64,000 bases of DNA from Prorocentrum cordatum (GCA_963575745.1 CAUYUJ010014333.1:220001-284000), one strand, 5' to 3'; counted from the stretch's first letter, positions 36,101 through 46,509 are shown. Notes: a model not told the origin generated them from the letters alone. Numbers and translations are program-made.

Positions 36101-36706
36101 CAGCTGCGAGGAGCCCTGGGCGGCACCGCTGGAGAGCAGGGACATCGTGCGCGCCAGGGGGCGGCCGTGTATCTCGATGCGGGAGCTGCCCCTGCTGCCG
36201 ACGAAGCGGCTGCCCATGGGTCCGGAGAGCGACCCGCACTGCTTGATGTAGATGGTGGCCCTCAGCTCCATCGGCGCGTCCGCGGTGCCTATCTCGAGCA
36301 GGCCTCCGTCCTCCACCATGACGTGGCAGGCGCGCAGTTCCAGCCCGTCCTTCGCCGTATCCCACCTCAGCTCCCCTCGAATGGTGAGCGACTCGACGTC
36401 GATGCTGGCGTCCAGCACCCACGCGGCGCCGGCGGGCACCTCGCACCGCGACCCGGAGGCGCACGCCGCCGATGCCCGGAGGCTGCGATGCGCGAGCTGC
36501 GCCCCGAGCTGGACCAGCTGCACGCCGGGCGGGCTGCCAGGCACGCGGTTGGCCCACGTCCGCCCCGCGCCGGCGCTGTGGTTCGCCAGCCTGGCTCCGA
36601 GGCTGCACAGGCGGTCGGCGCCTGGGCCCCCGGCGTGGGGGCCTGCGGCGCCGAGGGCTCCCACGGCGGAGGCGGCGGCAGCGAGGGCCGCCGCGAGGGC
36701 AAGCAT
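33161..36706 (-). CDS. Secreted G8-domain / beta-helix protein with Cys-rich repeats
   Basis: 1181 codons, uninterrupted by introns. Residues 1-20 form an Ala/Leu-rich signal peptide. A G8 domain spans about 88-250, with its hallmark GELRWDTAKDGLELRA (111-126), LLEIGTADAPMELRATIYI and WRVGDRVGVATT. A parallel beta-helix follows (about 265-660) with the CEMIP/PKHD1L1-like YCLHFHLLG (324-332) and many N-x-I/V turns. After an RRRRR stretch (885-889) come four Cys-rich modules in the order A-B-A-B (908-953, 994-1044, 1072-1117, 1126-1176) joined by Pro/Thr-rich linkers. Each module keeps C-x3-C, C-x3-R-(I/V)-x-W and VNE-x-C-x-G-x-C-x-C. G8/beta-helix proteins act at the cell surface or outside the cell, some on glycans; the substrate here is unknown. 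The chosen ATG is the first after the SL relic, 97 nt upstream, and is followed by the signal peptide. No transmembrane helix is seen downstream. The lack of introns plus the SL relic indicates a retrogene. Confidence 0.9.
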   Translation of the reverse strand: MLALAAALAAAASAVGALGAAGPHAGGPGADRLCSLGARLANHSAGAGRTWANRVPGSPPGVQLVQLGAQLAHRSLRASAACASGSRCEVPAGAAWVLDASIDVESLTIRGELRWDTAKDGLELRACHVMVEDGGLLEIGTADAPMELRATIYIKQCGSLSGPMGSRFVGSRGSSRIEIHGRPLARTMSLLSSGAAQGSSQLALKHDPGDMGWRVGDRVGVATTRARQSDSSEHTIVELLPSGLRVSPPLQAARMGGMKDVEGQQFELAAEVVNMERSVLITGDHQDFLATRQGLHVMMGPGSVGVVRHARVEYCGQNGIKGRYCLHFHLLGQCPECIFQGNAIVESFQSGITIHGTHRTTVDSNVLWMNRGVGIYTEDGNEMNNTISHNTIICPYWDDSKRSGGPSGPYCIVKGANAGEGVGIYMVGVTNDVIGNHIVGHQHGLFTPGGLHHLGEGEAHGKVCPRHLPYGIMRGNVNHDNSYFGIYPDNQFPRNVGPRDENGYVIDMQRCWQELTPDGRDNGVVPASVVEDCLDYHNDFVGQYTAGDIMYLRFRAVDCNTGMYWKRSKNFADPNAVHIRDSVFADTTARLPGGAFTFTMEGVTLAGRAQLHSPQHCFGSPDLGGPLQGMTCNVQNHLVGLDSTTHMYGWVRDSGAQVINFGSSGGDPVRILWVAADESLDGYGAIVSPHLNGFALVPGCQGPLGKWGGGFGCAKTTPVRRLNIFGPNFGRITIRGPGYEGVSRDDSEPTFGMNVGSLWWNPPFHDPSRTWNNQGSYAAPVVAGASYTVEGLRWLPDAGQPGDIIVEFSDPHASQSLGNAAEAVTLTLVTDRGQVSCIAAADSDRRFFASGQTGPETGAALGDCGQKFRWLAGQAEATTLERAHRRRRRQYVPVQHGAVEPTLPEGGCDAPCNYNGGSHSCRGRISWLVEHGGKSAAAATSQVNEECSGQCSCQAPEPSAASTPAPTSGITPAPTAAPSATSTPAPTSPSPTGECDAQCEYSGNMMYGGSDSCRNRVDWILSNGQPVQLSYEIVNEACAGQCACALPAASTPAPTSGTTLVPMVPPTSGGGCDAPCNYNGGSHSCRGRISWLVEHGGKSAAAATSQVNEECTGQCSCQAPSPSPTGECDAQCEYSGNMMYGGSDSCRNRVDWILSNGQPVQLSYEIVNEACAGQCACAPPR
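33165..33990 (-). repeat. Internal A-B duplication within the G8 gene
   Basis: The DNA for modules A2+B2 (about 33170-33493) is almost identical to that for A1+B1 (about 33575-33985), including long exact stretches. The linker between A and B differs in length, so the two halves have diverged mainly in the Pro/Thr linker. This points to a recent tandem duplication or ongoing gene conversion inside the coding region. Confidence 0.85.
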
Positions 36707-36802
36707 GGGCCCTCGCTGGGGTTGGGGTCGGACCGCGCGCTCTTGGCACGGGGCGGGCGCGGCGCCCCTGGGGCAGATCCCGGCTCTCTGGACCAGACAC
36801 GG

Positions 36803-36822
36803 CTTGAGCCAAAGGCTACGGA
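36803..36822 (-). other. Relic spliced leader (SL) upstream of the G8 gene
   Basis: The minus strand reads TCCGTAGCC directly followed by TTTGGCTCAAG. This is the 22-nt dinoflagellate SL with only a 2-nt deletion in its central AT-rich run; the other 20 positions match. It lies 97 nt before the ATG of the G8 gene, on the same strand, with no other ATG between. SL is added to mRNA by trans-splicing, so finding it at this place in DNA indicates that the gene was copied from a mature mRNA. The repeat word ending CCCCACCAGCC that precedes it also occurs at 56.45 kb and stops matching exactly where the SL begins, which marks the insertion edge. Confidence 0.85.
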
Positions 36823-37339
36823 GGCTGGTGGGGATACGCGAAGCGTCAAGAATTCACGTACAAGACGAAGCCAGGGCGAGGATAAAACGGGGTGAGAACA
36901 GATCGAGGATCTCTGAGATCCGGCGGATCTGGAGGATGTCTCGGGCGCAGCGGTCTCTTCAGAGCGTTCTGGAACGTTCCGAGAGTTTTCTGGAACGGTC
37001 TTGCACGGATTATCCACCCCCTAGCACCGTCCGAGCGTACCCTGGCCCCGCCCTAGCCCCGTCCTAGCGTAAGCGGATGCTCATGGGGAGCGTGGTTCCC
37101 AGACACCCGACGTCATGGTTTTCTCATGACGTCGACCCCCAGAGGACTCGACTCATTTCCCCGGAACCAATTTTTCATCCTGAGTCGTTGTTTGACAGTT
37201 CCGAGGCCCAGTAGGGGCCCCCGGAGGACGAAATTATCCCAGAGCGACCCTACCTAGGAGTTGGAGCCCCGAAGAAAGCAAGATTAGTAGTAACGGTAAA
37301 CGCCGACCTCCTCCTTCTCCTCATCGTCGCAATGTAGCA

Positions 37340-37340
<1 letters not shown>
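36823..37340. other. Upstream flank of the G8 retrogene, with dispersed motif and hairpin
   Basis: Positions 36823-36860 hold the dispersed motif (GGCTGGTGGGGATACGCG, then AAGCGTCAAGAATTCACGTA). A perfect 10-bp inverted repeat, CGACGTCATG...CATGACGTCG with a 7-nt loop, lies at 37108-37134. No TATA box or other promoter element is evident, as is usual in dinoflagellates. Confidence 0.5.
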
Positions 37341-37858
<518 letters not shown>

Positions 37859-37889
37859 GTACTGCTACTACTACTAGGACTAGTACAGG

Positions 37890-38110
37890 TTCGTACCTAC
37901 ATATACATATAGACCGACATCCACATCTACACCTACAGCTACATCTACATGTACACATGCATCGGCATATACATCTACTTTTACAACTACACTCACATCT
38001 ACATCTACATCTACACATACATCTAGACCTACATGTACATCTACATATACATCTACACCTGCATCTAAATCTACATCTACACCTACATCTAAATATACAT
38101 ATACACTTTC
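37890..38110 (+). repeat. (ACATCT)n hexamer array
   Basis: TACATCTACACC-type hexamers with decay at both ends, directly following the AGT array. Confidence 0.9.
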
Positions 38111-38260
38111 GCATTGGTGTTGCTGTTGCTTTGCGTTGCCTTTGCTATTGCTTTTGCCTTCGTGTTTGCCTTTGCCTTTGCTTTTGCTGTTGCTGTTGCT
38201 GTTGTTTTTGCTTCGTTGATGTTTTTTCTGTTGCTTGGTGTTGCTGTTGTTTTGCCTTCG
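38110..38260 (+). repeat. (TTTGCY)n hexamer array
   Basis: TTGCTT/TTGCCT/TTGCTG hexamers on the plus strand. All words keep the TTGC core. Confidence 0.85.
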
Positions 38261-38434
38261 CACACACACACAGACACACGCATGATTTTGCATTCGCTTA
38301 CCGGGTGTGCTTGAGAATGCTCCAGATCCGGCCTACACTTCACGACTTGGCATTGAGCAAGGTTGTGCAACACTTGCTACAACGAACGTTCCTACGAAAC
38401 TGGACAGCAGCAGCAACTCCAAGATCGGTGCAAC

Positions 38435-38832
38435 AAGCTGTGCTATGATATGCTATGCTATGCTATGATATGCTGTGCTATGCTATGCAGAGCTATGCTA
38501 GGCTATGCTATGCTTGGTTATGCTATGATATGCTATGCGATGCTATGCTGTACTAATGCTGCGCTGCGCCACGCTGCGCTGCGCTAAGCTAAGCTACGGT
38601 AAGCTAAGCTATGCTAAGCTAAGCTAAGCTAAGCTAGGCTAGGCTAAGCGAAGCTAAGCTAAGCTAAGCTAAGCTAAGCTAAGCTAAGGAAAGCTATGCT
38701 AAGGCTAGGCTAAGCTAAGCTTAGGCTAGGCTAATCTAAGCTAAGCTAAGCTAGGTTAGGCAAAGCTAAGCTAAGCTAAGCTAAGCTAAGATGAGATAAG
38801 CTAAGCTAAGCTAAGCTAAGCTAAGCTAAGCT
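38435..38832 (+). repeat. (GCTAT)n then (AAGCT)n pentamer arrays
   Basis: GCTAT/ATGCT pentamers (38435-38560) change through GCGCT words into AAGCT pentamers (38580-38832) with AGGCT variants. Period 5, not coding. Confidence 0.95.
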
Positions 38833-39255
38833 GGGTGAACCCAGGGGGCGCAACTGGGGGAACCGCGGGGCGGGGACTGGGGGAACAGCCCGGGGCGAGT
38901 TCCACTGCCCGGCCCCTTTAAGAAAGAGAGCAAGAACCCTCTAGGCAGAGCCTAGGTAGGGAAATAATGAAAAGCCTCCCGTCGTGATTTCTTCACGACG
39001 CGAGGGGGTCTGCTGCGTTTTCGAAGCGTCAAGAACTCACGTACCCTATTCTCTTGGCGCCTCCCGGCGCCAGAGGCGCCAGGCGCCTGAGGCGACCGTG
39101 CTGTGTGTCCGGCTGTGGGCCCCCTGTGGCCTGTCGGCCTGGGGCGGCCTTGGGCGGCCTCGGGCGGTCTTGAGCGGTCTCTGGGAGTTTTCGGTGGCCT
39201 CAGGCGAGGAGGCTGGATGGCTGCGACCGACCAGGGGCCCAGGATCCAGCACGCA
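38832..39255. other. Unassigned sequence with hairpin and dispersed motif
   Basis: An 8-bp perfect inverted repeat, CGTCGTGA...TCACGACG with a 5-nt loop, lies at 38980-39000. The dispersed motif CGAAGCGTCAAGAACTCACG follows at 39021. GGCGCC-rich palindromic words occur at 39056-39092. No gene recognised. Confidence 0.4.
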
Positions 39256-39580
39256 ACCGTCGGGGATCGTCCAACGACGTCTGGGGGGAAGACCCAGTCA
39301 TCCAGCGGTTCGTGCCAGAAACGGCACGACAGATCTTGTCGCCATGTTGAGCCAAGTCTCGACCCTTTCCTCCCCCGGGCCCGTTCTTCATATGCCGGCG
39401 AGTTTCTGACCCGGGTCAATCCAGACCCGGGTCAGTAAGGCCTTGCAGGATCCTGCAAGATCCTGCAGGACCCTGCAGGATCCTGCACCCAAGCCCGGGT
39501 CAACGCAACCCTGGCTCTGCAGGACCCTGCAAAATCCTGCAAGATGCGGCGCTCTGACTGACCCCCGCTTGCATTAGGTC
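39255..39580 (+). repeat. Dispersed repeat with TGCAGGATCCTGCA palindromes, copy 1
   Basis: Matches 47600-47875 in the same order: CGACGTCTGG; GTGCCAGAAACGGCACGACA; TTGTCGCCATGTTGAGCCAA; TCAATCCAGACCCGGGTC; GATCCTGCACCCA; a GGCAACCCTGGC-like word; CTCTGACTGACCCCCG. The 14-bp perfect palindrome TGCAGGATCCTGCA occurs at 39444 and 39474. Confidence 0.75.
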
Positions 39581-40335
39581 CCGAACGCAGCGTATCGACG
39601 AGGGCGCCCGGCGGCGGGGCCGAAACCGGCTGCACGCAGCAGATCTCGTACCCCCCCCCCCTCTTCCACCGAACCCAGAAGCTCGAGCCTCGATCCTCGA
39701 AGCCCGAAGCTCGATCCTCACCTCCTCGGACTTCCACGCTCGATCTGCGCTCCCTCGAGCCGCATCCCCGAAGCTCGAAGCTCCACCCGAACCCGAACAG
39801 AACAGAACCCGAGCCGCATCCTCTGGCAGCCCCTGGCGACCCGTCTTCCTGCAGCAGGCCCGCGGCGGCAACGCCCAGAGAGACCACGCCACGTCACCAG
39901 CGCTGCCCCGGAAGCGGCCAGCGCCGCCAGCGCAGCGCCCCCGCCGAGTCGCGCGCGCCAGGTTACGCCGCCGGCACCCAGGCGAACACGCGCGCTGGCG
40001 CCTCACCCGGTGGTTCAGAGATGGGGTCCTGAACAGGGCTCGAGCCTCGAGCTAAACAATTTGTTCGAATTCTATTTGTTGCCGTTTCCTTCGGTATGTC
40101 TTCGTTCTGCCTTGGCTGCGAATCAAAATGAAAACGACACGGACCACGACACCGCTCAAACACCGTTTAGCTCGAGGTCGAGCCCTGTCCTGAGGGCTGG
40201 TCCTAAGGACGAAGTGCCGAAAACACCCAAACCATGGAAATCTGCCTTTGGACCCCTTCCTATCCTCAGTACCCCACCCTCAGAGCCCCATCTTCGAGCC
40301 ACCGACTCACTTCGGGGGGCCAAGCGCGTCATCAG
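39580..40335. other. Unassigned sequence, CTCGA-rich in part
   Basis: A C-run at 39650-39662 is followed by CTCGAAGCTCG-type words (39680-39785) similar in style to 6230-6640. No gene recognised. Confidence 0.4.
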
Positions 40336-40650
40336 TCATCGCCGCCGCCGCCGCCGTCCGCCCCCACCGTCCGTCGCCCGCCTTCGTGCGTCGCCCGTCG
40401 TCGTCCGTCGCTCGTCGACGCCCGTCGCCCGTCGACGCCGTTGTCCGAGGTCGTCCGTCGTCCGTCGACCTTCGTCGTCGGTCGTCGGTCGTCGGCATCC
40501 GCTGTCGCCGCCGCCGTCGCCAGTGGCGACGACGACGACGGCGACGATGAGGCGTCGTCGTCCTCCTCGTCCTCGCGGAGGACACAAAGGACGACGAGGA
40601 GAACGAGGAGCACGACAAGCAGGGTCGTCGTCCGTCGTCGTCGTCGCCGT
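40335..40650 (+). repeat. (GTC)n-rich triplet array
   Basis: GCC, GTC and CGTCGT words with decay, with GACGAC words near 40526-40550 and GAGGAC words after. Stop-poor in all frames. Confidence 0.85.
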
Positions 40651-41580
40651 TCGACAACCACCTCCCAAACATCCTTATCGACGACATGGAACAAGTCACC
40701 GGCGACAATTAATCATTTGACCTGTCGATTGGGATCGCAAGTCAGGCATTGGGGTGGCATCCCCGCCAAACACGGATTGCAAACCCAAAGTGCACTCTGT
40801 AGTGTAACTTGTTTCAACGGTGGGCCATGAGTGAAACCAGCGGCGCAAGAGTGTCCCATCCCAAAGACGTCTGCAGGCGACCGTGGGGCCAAGAGGAGGA
40901 GGACGAGAAGGAGGAGGAGGTTACTGCCAAAGCTGCGAGGCGCATGCACGGCAACGACGTATGCGGCTGCGGCAACACGGCTCCACTCCACTCTGTGCGC
41001 CTGCGCGGTTACTTCACAAAGCACTTCAGCTAAGGGTACGGAGGCTGCTCGCCTCAACGCAGTCAAAGTCCCCGTGCTGCTGCTTATCCTCATGTGCCAT
41101 CCCTGTTCGTTTCTCCCTGCCCCATTCTTCGACCCCCGTGGTCACTCGCGCTGCTCTCGTGGCTTGTTGCTCGCACATCACTCGTCGCGCGTCCAGCTGT
41201 GCCCAGTCTCCCTGCGTTCCGGCACTCGTAGAAGTGTACGCCTGGGGCCTTCCCCTGGCTAGAACCATCGCGCGGGCTTACGAATCTCGGGCGCTCAAGT
41301 TCTAGGTAACCGAAGCGCTCTACAGCGCAGAAGAGGCGGTGGCGGTAGCGTCACATAAAGGGAGAGCCGCGCGACACCCTATGAACCATTGCTTGGCTGT
41401 GCAGTTCGACTGCCCTGGCACGCCTGACATAAAAGCTGCATACTGCAACAACAACATAGAAACAATACATCCACATCTACGATATATCAACTGTAGTGCC
41501 TGCTCCTCGAACAATGTTTGCACACAATGGGGTTCTTAATTCGTCTCGTTCAATAACTGGTTGGGTAGTTTCTGGATATT
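40650..41580. other. Unassigned sequence
   Basis: Mixed composition with a small GGA tract (40894-40920). Short frames on both strands; no motif recognised. Confidence 0.4.
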
Positions 41581-41589
41581 CGCCACGTT

Positions 41590-41815
41590 GCGGGCCCGGG
41601 CCGTCTCGTGGGCGCCTCGTGGGCGCCCTGCGCGTGGAGGGCATGATGAGGTTGCGCTGCGTTGTCGCCCGTGTCGCCTCGTGGGCGCCCCGCGCTTGAG
41701 GGGTATGCCGCGGTTGCGCCGCATTGCCGCCCGTGCCGCTTCGTGGGCGCCCTGCGCTTTTGGGGCATGCCGCGGTTGCGCCGCGCTGCCGCCCGAGCCG
41801 CCTCGTAGCTTACTC
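41590..41815 (+). repeat. 62-bp tandem repeat, three copies
   Basis: Unit: CGTGGGCGCCCTGCGC, then GGGCATGCCGCGGTTGCGCC, then GCATTGCCGCCCGTGCCGCT. The second and third copies are each 62 bp. Confidence 0.85.
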
Positions 41816-42010
41816 CGCTTGGCTTACACAGCATAGCTCACATCACATAGCTTACGCCCTATTGCTTCACCTACAATTCACACCGCATAGCTTACGCGAC
41901 GCAGCTCACACCACACAGTTTACTCCGTCTTGCTTTCACCTCCTCAACTCACACCGCCTAGCATATGCGACATCTAGCTTGCACCACATAGCTTACACTG
42001 CATAGCAGCC
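41815..42010 (+). repeat. Irregular CATAGCTTAC repeats
   Basis: CACACCGCATAGCTTACGC-type words recur at irregular short spacing. Low-copy decayed minisatellite. Confidence 0.6.
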
Positions 42011-43420
42011 ACCCCCGCATTGCAATAACACACTGTTTCTGCTCCACGCTAGCTAACAGATGTACGATCATCGTTTGTTTGAATTGGATCGGATCTTATC
42101 GGCCGCGCCGAGGTGAAAAGGAAGGGCCCTGCACCGTTCGGGATGTCGAAAATGTATGCTTATGCAGATTTTGTTTTCTTCTGAGCCTCCAGGACAGTCT
42201 GACGATCCTGGCGAATCACGCGGCAAGTGCGGCACGCGGCGGCGGCGACGGCGACGCTGCCGGGGAGCGGCAGCCTGGCATGGTGGAGTTGCCAGAAGTG
42301 CGGCCCGCCCCGCGGAGGCATCCCCTGGCCTCTCGGCCTGCGCACGCTCTGGCAATCTGCTGCCCCCCTCGAGTTCTCCTACAATTCATTACTCGTCGTG
42401 CTGCCACACGGGGCGCTGCACAGGGGAGGGGCTTTTGTGGACCCGGCGAGCCCTAGCCACGGAGAGGCTCCAGAGGCCTCCTTGATCGGGGCGGCTCTAG
42501 AGGCCTCCTTGATGGGGGCGGAGTAGATGGGGTCGGAGGATCGCGCCGCATCGCCGATGCATGGGCGATGCGGCTCGATATGTGTTGTCCGATGTGCTTC
42601 ACGTCGACGTCGGAGCAGGAGGGTGGGGGGGGGGGATCCGCCGGCTTCTGCCCCAGATCACCGACGATCTGCCCTTATTTCTGCCCTGAGCTCTGTCCTC
42701 GACTTCGGCCTCTGGGGCCCGCCGTCGGGCCCCCGGGCCATCAGACATGGATCCGCACGCTTGTTGGCGGCACCCCTCCCTGTCTTGGGGGGGGCAAAGA
42801 GCTGGGCCAGTGGCAGCAGTGGGGCCAGAGAAAGCCTGCCCCGAACGGCCTCTGGAAGAACAAAGACATCCAGCTGGGTTCGTGCTCCCTAACTCGCAAG
42901 GGAAGAGGAACTATAGAGTACCAGTGACCCGCCGCCGTTGGGAGGCCGTCAGCCTGTGGGAGCCCGTCAGCGTGTTACTAATTCGTCTTAGTCCAGAGAC
43001 TTGGACGATAACAGGCTGATGGGTTCCCCAAGGCGGCTAATGTATGCTTGCCCCACCATGGTTCAGAAGGCTACTCAGAGCCTCAGAAGGCCAGAAGCCT
43101 CCTAAGCCTTCTGAGAAGGCCCGCCCCCGCTTCCCCCCTTCAGGACCAGCGGCGCCTTAATTTTGTCAATACAGAGTCCCCAAGAGTCCCGACCCTTCCC
43201 GACCCTTCCGAAGGGCCAGCTTCTATCGCGAGTCGTTTTTGGACCGTCCCAGAGCCCCGGCGAGGGCCCCTGGAATCCGAAAATGGCACAAAAAAAACTC
43301 CTGTCCTATAGTTTTGTCCGGCCATCCTGTGGTGTTGGGTCCTCGTTTTGAAGAGACAACGCCCCGCGTTACTTCCTTCCTCCTCATCCTCCCCCTACTC
43401 CCTCCTCCCATCCCTGCACC
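42010..43420. other. Unassigned sequence with palindromic motif
   Basis: A stretch at about 42528-42590 (GATGGGGTCGGAGGATCGCG, then GCATCGCCGATGC at 42548-42560 and GATGCGGCTCGAT) matches 47275-47335, so it is a dispersed palindromic repeat. The spacer word CCATCCTGTGGTGTTGGGTC, which also borders the satellite sub-arrays, first appears at 43323. No gene recognised. Confidence 0.45.
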
Positions 43421-46420
43421 GTCTCTGCTTCGGCACACCCCTCACACGTTCCGTGGCCCCGCAAGGAGCTTCACCGGAGGTCACAGTGGTGCAGTTCGCA
43501 TTTGAGCGTCGCGCCCGATTCGGCACACCCCTCACACGTTTCGTGGCCCCGTAGGGAGCTGCACCGAAGGTCCCAGTGGTGCAGCTCGCATGTGGGCGTC
43601 GCGCCCGGTTCGGTACACCCCTAACACGTTTCTCGGCCCCATAGGGAGCTCCACCGAAGCTTTCCGCGGTGCAGTTCGCATGTGGGTGTCACGCCCGTTC
43701 GGCACACCCCTCACGCGTTTCGTGGCCCCATAGGCCATAAGGAGCTCCACCGAAGGTCTCCGCGGTGCAGTTCGCGTGTGGGCGTCACGCCAATTTCGGC
43801 ACACCCCTCACACGTTTCGTGGCCCCGTACGGAACTCCACCAAAGGTCCCAGTGGTACAATTCGCATGTGGGCGCCACGACCGTTTCGGCACACCCCTCA
43901 TACGTTTCGTGGCCCCCATAGGGAGCTCCACCGAAGGTCTCAGTGGTGCAGTTCGCATGTGGGCGTCACGCCCTTTCGGCACACCCCTCACACGTTTCGT
44001 GGCCCCATAGGACATAGGGAGCTCCGCCGAAGGTCCCAGTGGCGCAAATCGCATGTGGGCGTCATGCCCGTTTCGGCGCACCCCTCACACGTTCCGTGGC
44101 CTGGGTAGCTCGACCGAAGGTCCCATTGGTGCAGTTCGCGTGTGGGCGTCGCGCCCGGTTCGGCACACCCCTCACAAGTTTGGCGGCCCCATAGGTAGCT
44201 CCACCGAAGGTCCCAGTGGCGCAGTTCGCATGTGGGCGTCGCGCCCGTTTCAGCTCACCCCTCATACGTTTCGCGGCAAGGTCCCAGTGGGAGGGTTCAC
44301 ATGCACCTGCCCACCTCCCCAAATCGGCATGCCCCTCACACGTGTTGTGGCGTCATAGGGAGTTCCGCCGACGACGATCCTCACAACTGCGGCACTCACA
44401 ACTGCATCTGGTTGGGTCCTTCGCCAGGCTAATTTGTTTTCCAGCCATCCTGTGGTGTTGGGTCCTCGTTTTGATGAGCCTGTGCTCGCGACTCCCTCAC
44501 TCAATCACTCCGCATCCTCCCCCCTCCTCCCATCCCTGCCTCTGCCCTCCGCACCAGTCAGCCATTGCGGAACACCCGATCACACGCTTCGCGGCCCCAT
44601 ACGGAGCTCCGCCGAAGGCCCCAGTGGCAGGGTTGATATGCGTCCGCGAGACCCATGTCGGCACACCCCTCACAAGTTTCGTGGCCCCATAGGGAGCGCC
44701 GCAGAAGGCCCAAGTTGCAGGGTTTACACGGCCCCGCGCGATTCAGATCGGCACACCTCGCGCACGTTTCGTGGCCCCATAGGCCATAGGGAGCTCCGCC
44801 GAAGGTCCCAGTGGCGCAATTCGCATGTGGGCGCCATGCCCGTTTCGGCGCACCCCTCACACGTTCCGCGGCCTGGGTAGCTCGACCGAAGGTCCCAGTG
44901 GTGCAGTTCGCATGTGGGCGTCGCGCCCGGTTCGGTACACCCCTAACACGTTTCTCGGCCCCATAGGGAGCTCCACCGAAGCTTTCCGCGGTGCAGTTCG
45001 CATGTGGGTGTCACGCCCGTTCGGCACACCCCTCACGCGTTTCGTGGCCCCATAGGCCATAAGGAGCTCCACCGAAGGTCTCCGCGGTGCAGTTCGCGTG
45101 TGGGCGTCACGCCAATTTCGGCACACCCCTCACACGTTTCGTGGCCCCGTACGGAACTCCACCAAAGGTCCCAGTGGTACAATTCGCATGTGGGCGCCAC
45201 GACCGTTTCGGCACACCCCTCATACGTTTCGTGGCCCCCATAGGGAGCTCCACCGAAGGTCTCAGTGGTGCAATTCGCATGTGGGCGTCACGCCCTTTCG
45301 GCACACCCCTCACAAGTTTCGTGGCCCCATAGGGAGCGCCGCAGAAGGCCCAAGTTGCAGGGTTTACACGGCCCCGCGCGATTCAGATCGGCACACCTCG
45401 CGCACGTTTCGTGGCCCCAGAGGCCATAGGGAGCTCCGCCGAAGGTCCCAGTGGCGCAATTCGCATGTGGGCGTCATGCCCGTTTCGGCGCACCCCTCAC
45501 ACGTTCCGTGGCCTGGGTAGCTCGACCGAAGGTCCCATTGGTGCAGTTCGCATGTGGGCGTCGCGCCCGGTTCGGCACACCCCTCACAAGTTTGGTGGCC
45601 CCATAGGTAGCTCCACCGAAGGTCCCAGTGGCGCAGTTCGCATGTGGGCGTCGCGCCCGTTTCAGCTCACCCCTCATACGTTTCGCGGCAAGGTCCCAGT
45701 GGGAGGGTTCACATGCACCTGCCCACCTCCCCAAATCGGCATGCCCCTCACACGTGTTGTGGCGTCATAGGGAGTTCCGCCGACGACGATCCTCACAACT
45801 GCGGCACTCACAACTGCATCTGGTTGGGTCCTTCGCCAGGCTAATTTGTTTGCCAGCCATCCTGTGGTGTTGGGTCCTCGTTTTGATGAGCCTGTGCTCG
45901 CGACTCCCTCACTCAATCACTCCGCATGCTCCCCCTCCTCCCATCCCTGCCTCTGCCCTCCGCACCAGTCAGCCATTGCGGAACACCCGATCACACGCTT
46001 CGCGGCCCCATAAGGAGCTCCGCCGAAGGCCCCAGTGACAGGGTTGATATGCGTCCGCGAGACCCATGTCGGCACACTCCTCACAAGTTTCGTGGCCCCA
46101 TAGGGAGCGCCGCAGAAGGCCCAAGTTGCAGGGTTTACACGGCCCCGCGCGATTCAGATCGGCACACCTCGCGCACGTTTCGCGGCCCCATAGGGAGTTC
46201 CACCGAAGGCCCCAGAGGCGGCGTTCGCGTGCGTTCGTGGCCCCACAGGGAACCCCACCGAAGGCCCCAATCGCTGCATTAGCATGCGCTCACTGCGCGT
46301 ATTCCAGTACATTCCTGACACGTTTCGTGGCCCTATATGAACCTCATCCGAAGACGATACTCGAAACTGCATTACTCACAATCCATGTGGCTGGGTCCTT
46401 CGCCAAGCTAATTTTTACGA
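43420..46420 (+). repeat. 90-bp satellite array with higher-order structure
   Basis: About 28 copies of a 90-bp unit: TTCGGCACACCCCTCACACG, TTTCGTGGCCCCATAGGGAG, CTCCACCGAAGGTCCCAGTG, GTGCAGTTCGCATGTGGGCG, TCACGCCCG. Anchors at 43519, 43609 and 43698 give 90 and 89 bp. Some copies carry a 10-11 bp insertion (CCATAGGCCATAAGG). Three sub-arrays each end in the same terminal motif (CTGCATCTGGTTGGGTCC, then TTCGCCAGGCTAATTT) at 44402, 45814 and about 46383. The spacer CCATCCTGTGGTGTTGGGTC begins at 43323, 44447 and 45857. Peptide-like frames across the array repeat and rotate; none is a gene. Confidence 0.95.
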
Positions 46421-46509
46421 CGCGAGCACCCCCCTCGACGAACCCCTGGTCAGCAGAGGCCCTCCACACACCGAGCAGGGCGAGCGGTGTCCCAGGGGCC
46501 AAAACCTCC

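Noticed and set aside
34412-36895. Plus-strand and other minus-strand frames of 230-454 codons overlapping the G8 gene
   Set aside because: They are shadows of the GC-rich G8 coding frame and have no motif of their own.
39340-39365. GTTGAGCCAA words here and at 47690, similar to the 3' end of the SL in reverse
   Set aside because: Only about ten bases match and the rest of the word is the conserved body of a dispersed repeat.
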